From positions 1 to 8,538 of the forward strand of contig JAKLHH010000262.1 in the NCBI GenBank assembly GCA_022710245.1: 8,538 nt of DNA, in the 5' to 3' direction. Both the position numbers and the translations under genes were made by a program. This DNA is from Myxococcota bacterium (GTDB taxonomy: Bacteria > Myxococcota > Polyangia > GCA-2747355 > JAKLHH01). Shown here piece after piece: positions 1 through 4,522 of the stretch (position 1 is the first letter of the stretch; every line of letters begins with the position of its first letter). The notes beneath the pieces are model-generated. The model saw nothing but the letters and a program-made list of their open reading frames with translations. It ran no database searches and had not been told where the DNA came from.

Positions 1-534
1 GATGGGCGCGGCTCTCCGGAGCACGACCGCGCCCAGCACCTCGACTGGCCCGCCCACCCGCCCGCGGCGTGCGCCGACGGCGCGCAGCGGCTGTGGACCG
101 GCGGCTGGCAGACCACGATGTGGGCCTGCCGGGGGAGCGTCCCGCGGGACCAGTGCAGCGCCGCCGAGCTCTGCAACCAGGCCGGCGGCTGGCACCTGTG
201 TACCAGGACGGAGTATCGCGATCGGGGCGGCCGAACCACCAGCGCCGGCGACATCGTGGGCTGGGTCGGGGGCTGCTGGTCCAAGGCGTCGGGCAGCATG
301 GTGCTGGACGGCGAGGGACCGTGCACCTCGTGCGCTGGCGCCTCCGACGGCGTGCCCGTGCTCGCGAACCTCCTCTGCGCCACCAGCAGCGGCGCGACCC
401 GGTTCGAGCTCAGGCTGGGCTGCAGCACCAGCAACGCCTGCCACTCGATCAGCGGGGCCAACACCGACGAGGCCTACTGGCTCGGTGTGTCTCCCGCGAG
501 CGAGCTGACCACGGCGCTCTGCTGCAGCCTCTGA
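1..534 (+). CDS. Cys-rich, probably secreted protein of unknown function (3' part)
   Basis: The frame is open from base 1 to the TGA at 532-534, giving the last 177 residues; the start lies outside the window. The first internal ATG (118) has no Shine-Dalgarno, so the gene is treated as truncated by the window edge. The visible part holds 13 Cys (including residues 24, 43, 52, 58 and 67, and a terminal Cys-Cys-Ser-Leu), many Gly, Trp and Ser, and no membrane segment. Such a Cys content fits a disulfide-bonded protein exported from the cytoplasm; the signal peptide would be upstream. The segment around residues 56-74 (Glu-Leu-Cys...Gly-Trp-His-Leu-Cys-Thr...Glu-Tyr...Gly-Gly) and the terminal Cys-Cys loosely recall the C-type-lectin-like fold of formylglycine-generating-enzyme relatives, but the resemblance is too weak for an assignment. 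No function is claimed. Coding is supported by consistent GC at third positions and a sensible amino-acid composition. Confidence 0.72.
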   Translation, partial: DGRGSPEHDRAQHLDWPAHPPAACADGAQRLWTGGWQTTMWACRGSVPRDQCSAAELCNQAGGWHLCTRTEYRDRGGRTTSAGDIVGWVGGCWSKASGSMVLDGEGPCTSCAGASDGVPVLANLLCATSSGATRFELRLGCSTSNACHSISGANTDEAYWLGVSPASELTTALCCSL

Positions 535-586
535 GTGATCCGGAGGGCACCGGAGCGCACCGATGCACACGAGGTGACAGCTGGAG

Positions 587-650
587 TAGCCAGCCGCCGC
601 GGGCACTGGTCCAGCGAAGGCAATGGCCTTCGATGGGTTACGGCTGGCTG
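587..650 (+). other. Nested stem-loops in the gap between two genes
   Basis: The 169-bp gap 535-703 has no convincing ORF but two nested inverted repeats. The outer stem pairs AGCCAGCCG (588-596) with CGGCTGGCT (641-649), nine perfect pairs plus a possible U-G pair 587/650. The inner stem pairs CGAAGGC (615-621) with GCCTTCG (626-632) around a four-base AATG loop. No T-run follows, so this is not a standard intrinsic terminator. It could still end or stabilise the upstream transcript, or form a leader structure for the gene at 704. Pairing is seen directly; function is inference. Confidence 0.4.
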
Positions 651-703
651 GCTCCGCTGCGAGCTGGCGCGCGGTGTGCAACTGGAGGGGCCGAAGCTGA
701 AGG

Positions 704-1093
704 ATGCCCAGCGTGCGAACCATCGCCACGTGGATCGCCCTGATCGCCTGCCTGATCGGCGTCGGGGTCCTCGCCTCCCTGCTCGTCTCCCCGGCCGCCG
801 CGAGCCAGTCGGTCAATGTCTCGATCAAGCCCGGCGCCACGCCGGGGTGGGCGGTGCTGCGCGTGGCCGACAGCTCCCAGGCCCTGAGCCTGACAGTGCC
901 GGTCGAGACCGCGCGGCAGGTGATCGCCACGGCCAGCAAGGGCCTGCGCGTGGCCACCGCCGACGACGCCTGCGGCCCGCTGCTCCGGGTCATCGCCGGG
1001 CGCGGCAAGGACGCCCTCATCATCGGGCGCCACCGCTGCGGCGCCGTGCCGAGGATGCTGGTCCGTCCGGCCAGGCTCAGCTCGAGCCTCTGA
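704..1093 (+). CDS. Small exported or membrane-anchored protein of unknown function
   Basis: This gene encodes 129 residues. An in-frame TGA at 698-700 makes ATG 704 the earliest possible ATG. A GGAGGGG run at 684-690 is the only Shine-Dalgarno-like sequence and is rather far away (13 nt). Residues 1-6 carry an Arg, residues 7-28 are strongly hydrophobic, and Ser-Pro-Ala-Ala-Ala (29-33) looks like a signal-peptidase I site. The product is therefore either a secreted protein of about 96 residues or one anchored by a single N-terminal helix. The mature part is predicted to be beta-rich and holds two Cys (in Asp-Asp-Ala-Cys and His-Arg-Cys) that could form a disulfide. I do not recognise the family. 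It lies on the same strand as the Cys-rich gene upstream but 169 bp away, and it meets the arrestin-like gene tail to tail with 13 bp between stops. Coding is plausible from GC3 and the clean signal sequence; role unknown. Confidence 0.6.
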   Translation: MPSVRTIATWIALIACLIGVGVLASLLVSPAAASQSVNVSIKPGATPGWAVLRVADSSQALSLTVPVETARQVIATASKGLRVATADDACGPLLRVIAGRGKDALIIGRHRCGAVPRMLVRPARLSSSL

Positions 1094-1110
1094 GCCACGC
1101 TCCCGCTCAG
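1090..1110. terminator. Short symmetric hairpin spanning two convergent stop codons
   Basis: CTGAGC (1090-1095) and GCTCAG (1105-1110) form a six-base-pair inverted repeat with a nine-base loop. The stop codon of the rightward gene (TGA 1091-1093) and that of the leftward gene (TCA 1107-1109 on the + strand) lie in opposite arms. A hairpin here could serve both transcripts, but there is no T-run on either strand and the stem is short, so termination activity is only a possibility. Confidence 0.25.
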
Positions 1111-2951
1111 CGATACGGTCCGCCGCGCGGCCCGAGCAGGGGCGCCAGCAGCGCGAGCTTGCGCAGCAGCGGCACGGCCGGCGCCGGGTGGAGGAGCGGC
1201 GCCTCGAGCGCGGCCTCGACGACGTCGGCCCGCACCACCATCGAGCGCGCACCCTCGGCCACCTCCTGGAGCAGCACGGCCGCCTCGGTGGGCAGCCCGC
1301 CGGTCCGCGGGATCGGCTCGCTCCCGCCGGCGTACCACTCCAGCTGGTGCTCGGCCGGGATCTCCGTCGCCGTGGTGACCGTGAGCCGGGTCCGCTGCGG
1401 CTGCCCGTCCGCCCCCCACTCGGTGACGACCTCGCCCCGCAGCACCCCGAGCGCGGCGCCCTGCACCGCCATCCTCGCCTGCTCGAGACGCCCGCCGAGC
1501 TCGGTCGCCAGAGCGCTCCAGGCGTCGACGGCCCCCGCCATCAGCGCCGGGGCCGGGATCGCGGCACGGGCGATGGGGAGCGCGGCGGCCAGGGCCCGGA
1601 GGTCGCCGGCGAACGCGGCGAGCGCGGCGTGGCTCTGCCCGGGGTCGCGCCGCTCGGCGCGGAGTCCCTCGTCGTGGAGATCGACGAGGCCGGTGAGGGC
1701 GCTGAGCGGCAGGGGGCGCGGCACCAGCACCTCCTGCCCGAGGAGCACCTCGCCGAAGGCGCGCACCTGCGCGGCCTCGCGCCCGGTCAGGTAGCACCCC
1801 CGCGACCACGTCGGATCCCTGCCCGCGAGCGAGACCTCCTCGCCGATGCCGAGCCGGCGGAAGCCGCTGCGCCGGCCGCCGTCGAGGCCGAGCCCCAGCG
1901 TCGGCCAGCGGAGCTCGCCGACGAGGAAGAGGCCCTTCGCGCCCCGGTGCTCGCTCCGGAGCGAGAGCTCGGCGCCGTCGACGGTGCCGACGAGCCGCTC
2001 ACCGTCGAAGGTGAGCCCCTGCTCCTCGGCGACCGCGCGCCAGAGCCCCTGCACCCGCTCGGAGCCCACCGCCGGCGGCGCCGCGACCGCGCGCGTCGTC
2101 CTCGACCCGGGCGGCAGCACGGTGATCGGCACGACGGCCACGAGGTCGCGCGACCAGGGGATCTCGACGCGGACCTCGAGGAACCAGCTGCGAGCCCAGA
2201 GCACCGACTCGGCGCTCGGCCGCACCTCCTCGGGCAGGGTGAGCGCGAAGGGCAGCGCCGCGCCCTCGGCCGGGCTCTGCAGCGGGTAGCGCGCCGTGTA
2301 GCACTCCAGCTGCTCCATCGAGGAGCGGCGCCGGTTCGCGGTGAAGGCGCGCTCGATCGACCGGAAGGTGAGGTGCAGCTCCCGGTAGCTGTGGAAGGCC
2401 ACGTTGTGCAGGGCGACCGAGGCCTGCAGCGCCCCGCCGGGGCGCAGCGTGTCGCTGGCGAGGCTGCACTCGAGGTACGGCTCGCGGCCGCGGGGGCCTC
2501 CGGGATCGCTCGCGTAGAGTCGGGGCGTCGGCGCTGGCGCGACGACCGGCGGCTGGACCACCTGGACCTGGAACTCGGCCTGGGCGTCGGGCCACCAGCG
2601 GATCGGCGCCGAGACGCGGAGCGTGTACGCGACGCTGGCGCGCCGCCCGCCGAAGCTCGGCGGCAGCCCGGCCGGCAGCGCGAGCTCGAACGGGTAGCGC
2701 GTGGTCCCGGGAGAGATCGTCCCTGGCCGCGCGACCCTGGCGCCGAGCTGCAGCAGCGTCCGCGTCGTGCGACGGGCGCTCTTCCCGCTGCCCACGACGC
2801 TGCGCTCGAGGCCGGAGAGCTCGACGGCGACCCCCTCGACCCGCACCTCGTGGCGCGCGTGGAGGACCACGGTGCCCGAGACGCGCTGGCCCGGGAAGAG
2901 GAGGCGGGGCAGCAGCAGACGGATCTGCGGACGGTGCTTGATCAGGGGCAT
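1107..2951 (-). CDS. Arrestin-like (Spo0M-type fold) two-lobed protein with extra C-terminal module
   Basis: This gene encodes 614 residues with no signal peptide or membrane segment, so the product is probably cytoplasmic. Residues about 1-150 look like an arrestin N-lobe: a charged first strand, then Phe-Pro-Gly-Gln-Arg-Val-Ser-Gly-Thr-Val and later Pro-Phe-Glu-Leu-Ala-Leu-Pro, followed by a Ser-Val-Ala-Tyr-Thr-Leu-Arg-Val strand. Residues about 154-282 repeat this layout as a second lobe (Leu-Arg-Pro-Gly-Gly...; Pro-Phe-Ala-Leu-Thr-Leu-Pro; Trp-Phe-Leu-Glu-Val-Arg-Val). Known relatives are adaptor or scaffold proteins such as the sporulation-control protein Spo0M. Residues about 300-614 form a further module, starting Gly-Leu-Trp-Arg-Ala-Val-Ala-Glu-Glu, that I cannot name. 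ATG 2951 is preferred because it leads straight into the arrestin strand. The in-frame GTG at 3035 would add a Pro/Arg-rich stretch and overlap the upstream gene by 20 nt. No Shine-Dalgarno precedes ATG 2951. It is the last gene of a leftward cluster. Confidence 0.78.
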   Translation of the reverse strand: MPLIKHRPQIRLLLPRLLFPGQRVSGTVVLHARHEVRVEGVAVELSGLERSVVGSGKSARRTTRTLLQLGARVARPGTISPGTTRYPFELALPAGLPPSFGGRRASVAYTLRVSAPIRWWPDAQAEFQVQVVQPPVVAPAPTPRLYASDPGGPRGREPYLECSLASDTLRPGGALQASVALHNVAFHSYRELHLTFRSIERAFTANRRRSSMEQLECYTARYPLQSPAEGAALPFALTLPEEVRPSAESVLWARSWFLEVRVEIPWSRDLVAVVPITVLPPGSRTTRAVAAPPAVGSERVQGLWRAVAEEQGLTFDGERLVGTVDGAELSLRSEHRGAKGLFLVGELRWPTLGLGLDGGRRSGFRRLGIGEEVSLAGRDPTWSRGCYLTGREAAQVRAFGEVLLGQEVLVPRPLPLSALTGLVDLHDEGLRAERRDPGQSHAALAAFAGDLRALAAALPIARAAIPAPALMAGAVDAWSALATELGGRLEQARMAVQGAALGVLRGEVVTEWGADGQPQRTRLTVTTATEIPAEHQLEWYAGGSEPIPRTGGLPTEAAVLLQEVAEGARSMVVRADVVEAALEAPLLHPAPAVPLLRKLALLAPLLGPRGGPYR

Positions 2952-2986
2952 GGCGCCGGAGTTTAGCCGATCCGGGCGCCGGAGTT
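2952..2986 (-). repeat. Exact 12-bp direct repeat abutting the arrestin-like start codon
   Basis: On the + strand GGCGCCGGAGTT occurs at 2952-2963 and again at 2975-2986, a 23-bp period or about two helical turns. On the coding (minus) strand each copy reads AACTCCGGCGCC, and the proximal copy touches the ATG, filling the place where a Shine-Dalgarno would be. Between and partly in the copies the minus strand reads TAAACT (2965-2960), a weak -10-like hexamer that would give a nearly leaderless transcript. It could be a paired operator or a chance micro-duplication. Confidence 0.5.
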
Positions 2987-3015
2987 CTCCCCCTGGTGTG
3001 GGTCGAGGAGCAGGC

Positions 3016-3213
3016 TCAGTTCCCCGCCAGGACACCCTCGCAGTTGCCGTACACCTTGGCGTCGTTGTTGCGGATGGCCAGGATGCGGTCGACGTGGAGC
3101 GGGGTGTAGTCGACGCCGGCGCCCACGATCTTCACGTAGGGCCGCCAGCCGGTCGGGTAGTCGTACTCGCGCGGCGCCTGGTCCACCGACCTCACGACGA
3201 CCACCTTCGTCAT
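3016..3213 (-). CDS. Small 65-residue protein of unknown function, possibly a gene remnant
   Basis: This reading frame encodes 65 residues with almost pure G/C third positions and a plausible soluble composition, including motifs such as Tyr-Asp-Tyr-Pro-Thr-Gly-Trp-Arg-Pro-Tyr-Val and Val-Tyr-Gly-Asn-Cys-Glu-Gly. It has no signal peptide or membrane helix, and I do not recognise a family. ATG 3213 is chosen because codon quality becomes uniform there. A TTG at 3240 would give 74 residues. Neither has a clear Shine-Dalgarno. The frame stays open upstream all the way to the stop codon of the preceding gene (3313-3315), with which it is in phase. It could therefore be a translationally coupled small gene, the tail of a once longer gene, or (least likely) a readthrough extension. 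It sits between two leftward genes, 64 bp before the arrestin-like start. Existence as a protein is moderately supported; function is unknown. Confidence 0.5.
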   Translation of the reverse strand: MTKVVVVRSVDQAPREYDYPTGWRPYVKIVGAGVDYTPLHVDRILAIRNNDAKVYGNCEGVLAGN

Positions 3214-3275
3214 GAAGGTGCGCGGGATCGATGACTGCAACCTGATCGCCGTCGACTCGGACTGCGTCGTCTGGC

Positions 3276-3305
3276 GCCGCAGCCCCTGACGCTCAGGCCG
3301 GCGGC
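3276..3305. other. Imperfect hairpin between two leftward genes
   Basis: On the + strand CCTGA (3285-3289) and TCAGG (3293-3297) pair around a three-base loop. They are enclosed by GCCGC (3276-3280) and GCGGC (3301-3305) across an unequal internal loop. It begins 8 bp after the stop of the three-TM protein gene in its direction of transcription. There is no T-run. It may be a weak terminator, a processing or stability element, or chance in GC-rich DNA. Confidence 0.22.
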
Positions 3306-3312
3306 GGCTCCC

Positions 3313-4362
3313 TCACTGAACCCGCCCCGCCCGCGCGCGCCGCCAGGCGAGCAGGAACAGCGTGAGCTCGACGCCGATCAGCACCAGCCCCACGAGCGGC
3401 GTCAGCACGAAGAGGAGCGTGGTCGGGCCGTGGAGGAAGTGCCCGGAGAGCTGGTGCCGGTCGAGGAGCTGCTGCCAGAGGAGCACGCCGCCCCAGGCGA
3501 GCGCCGCCGGCAGGAGCGCGAGCGGGAGGGAGAGCAGCAGCCCCACCGGGACCGCGAGCCCCGCACCGCGGCCGCCGAGGCCGCGGCCCACGCGGCGGCT
3601 GAGCCAGAGCCCGACTGCCAGCCCCAGCACCAGCCCGGCGATGACGAGGACGCCCCCCCAGCGACGGTCCGCCGGGCGCCGCGTGGAGATCACGAGGAGG
3701 TCAGCGGGCAGCCCGACGAAGCGCCCCTCCAGCCGGTCGCCGCGGCGCTCGAGGTCGGGCCGCGTCTGCGCCTCCCAGCCGGGCGGGAGCTCGGCGCTCA
3801 CCGTGAGGCCCCCGAAGCTGTGCCACTGGCGCGCGGGCTCGAGGAGATAGAGGAGCTCGTTGGTCCGGTACGGGTGGCTCCTCGAGAGACGGGCCCCCGG
3901 CCGCAGCGCCGCCTCGACCTCGAGCCGATGCTCGGCCCCGGCCCGCGCCTGCAGCTCGAACTCGAGGGTGGCGAGCTCCCGCGGCAGTAGCTCCTGCAGC
4001 TCCGCCTCGAGGAAGCCCCGCCAGCGCTCCGGCAGCGGGCGCAGCTCCCGGCGGCCGGCGACCTCCGCGCCGTCGACGCGGACCTTGCCCCGCTCGATCC
4101 CCGGCGTGACGAAGACCAGCCTGACGCGGCGGCCCGTGGCGGGGCCGCGGACGCGGTAGCTGACCCGGACCAGCGCCGGCTCGCCCCGCGCGAGCGGGCG
4201 CAGATCGAGGCGCAGCTCCTCGCCCAGGATGGTGAGCGCGCGCAGCTCTCCGTCGGGCTCGGCCAGGAGCTCGCCCGCGATCCAGGGCGCGGAGATGTTG
4301 GCCCCGGCGCTCGCGGGCAGCGCGAGCAGGAGCAGCGAGAGCCAGCGCCAGCGACCGGACAT
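3313..4362 (-). CDS. Exported beta-rich protein with three C-terminal membrane segments
   Basis: This gene encodes 349 residues. Residues 1-20 (Arg-Trp-Arg-Trp, a Leu-rich core, then Ala-Ser-Ala-Gly-Ala) form a classical signal peptide. Residues about 21-232 are an exported domain rich in Leu, Arg and Glu, predicted mainly beta. Hydrophobic helices follow at about 235-255, 268-293 and 313-340, with Arg-rich linkers, and the tail ends Trp-Arg-Arg-Ala-Arg. The protein would thus present a large domain outside the inner membrane and a three-helix anchor. I do not recognise the family. ATG 4362 is chosen because GAGGAGG (4373-4367) lies four bases before it and the signal peptide starts there; the longer frame from 4434 adds a Gln/Arg-rich stretch before the signal peptide. 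It heads a leftward cluster with the 65-aa gene and the arrestin-like gene, and it is divergent from the kinase gene. A membrane sensor or assembly factor served by the arrestin-like protein is conceivable but unproven. Confidence 0.75.
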   Translation of the reverse strand: MSGRWRWLSLLLLALPASAGANISAPWIAGELLAEPDGELRALTILGEELRLDLRPLARGEPALVRVSYRVRGPATGRRVRLVFVTPGIERGKVRVDGAEVAGRRELRPLPERWRGFLEAELQELLPRELATLEFELQARAGAEHRLEVEAALRPGARLSRSHPYRTNELLYLLEPARQWHSFGGLTVSAELPPGWEAQTRPDLERRGDRLEGRFVGLPADLLVISTRRPADRRWGGVLVIAGLVLGLAVGLWLSRRVGRGLGGRGAGLAVPVGLLLSLPLALLPAALAWGGVLLWQQLLDRHQLSGHFLHGPTTLLFVLTPLVGLVLIGVELTLFLLAWRRARAGRVQ

Positions 4363-4366
4363 CGAG

Positions 4367-4373
4367 CCTCCTC
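4367..4373 (-). promoter_or_regulatory. Strong Shine-Dalgarno deciding the start of the three-TM protein
   Basis: The minus strand reads GAGGAGG four bases before ATG 4362. This fixes the start at the signal-peptide methionine rather than at the upstream start at 4434. Confidence 0.7.
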
Positions 4374-4380
4374 GGGCCAG

Positions 4381-4386
4381 AGTATA
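4381..4386 (-). promoter_or_regulatory. Candidate -10 box for the leftward cluster
   Basis: The minus strand reads TATACT at 4386-4381, five of six bases of the TATAAT consensus and unusually AT-rich for this DNA. It lies within the palindrome AGTATACT (4381-4388). No good -35 is seen 16-18 bp upstream (the best, CAGGCA, matches three of six). Transcription would start near 4374, leaving a leader of about 12 nt that just includes the Shine-Dalgarno. An activator might be needed. Confidence 0.4.
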
Positions 4387-4455
4387 CTCCACCGCTCGCC
4401 GCTGCCTGTGAGCGGGCTGCTGAGCGCCCCGCACGTCGGGCGGTGGCGGGTGGCT

Positions 4456-4488
4456 GCCTCGACCAACAAGCTGGACCCGCCTCGACCA
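4456..4488 (+). repeat. 10-bp direct repeat around the kinase promoter -35
   Basis: GCCTCGACCA occurs at 4456-4465 and 4479-4488, a 23-bp period. The first copy ends six bases before the proposed -35 hexamer and the second lies inside the -35/-10 spacer. This arrangement suits a repressor or activator binding as a tandem dimer on one DNA face. Repeat and spacing are seen directly; regulator binding is inference. Confidence 0.45.
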
Positions 4489-4500
4489 CGCGGCTAGAAT
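4472..4500 (+). promoter_or_regulatory. Candidate sigma-70-type promoter of the kinase gene
   Basis: TGGACC (4472-4477, four of six to TTGACA) is followed after exactly 17 bp by TAGAAT (4495-4500, five of six to TATAAT). The predicted start point near 4507 gives a leader of about 16 nt containing AGGAG (4513-4517), five bases before ATG 4523. It lies in the 160-bp gap shared with the divergent leftward cluster. Confidence 0.5.
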
Positions 4501-4522
4501 CGGCCTCGCGTCAGGAGCGCGG

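Noticed and set aside
535..1794. Rightward 419-codon frame beginning right after the Cys-rich gene
   Set aside because: It runs through the structured gap, then overlaps the small exported gene in another frame and the arrestin gene antisense. Composition is Arg/Ser/Pro-rich without domains.
1188..2966. Long rightward open frame of 592 codons antisense to the arrestin-like gene
   Set aside because: It is Arg/Gly/Ala/Pro-rich low-complexity sequence with no domain pattern. The opposite strand encodes recognisable arrestin strands. Long antisense frames are expected at this GC content.
2952..3035. N-terminal extension of the arrestin-like protein to GTG 3035
   Set aside because: The added residues are Pro/Arg-rich, overlap the upstream gene and contain the direct repeat. 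The arrestin first strand begins just after ATG 2951. The lack of a Shine-Dalgarno at 2951 leaves a small doubt.
3212..3289. Rightward 25-codon ORF opposite the start of the 65-aa gene
   Set aside because: It is very short, has no Shine-Dalgarno, and the opposite frame has better coding character.
4363..4434. N-terminal extension of the three-TM protein to a start at 4434
   Set aside because: It would place 24 Gln/Arg-rich residues before a clear signal peptide and ignore the strong Shine-Dalgarno in front of ATG 4362.
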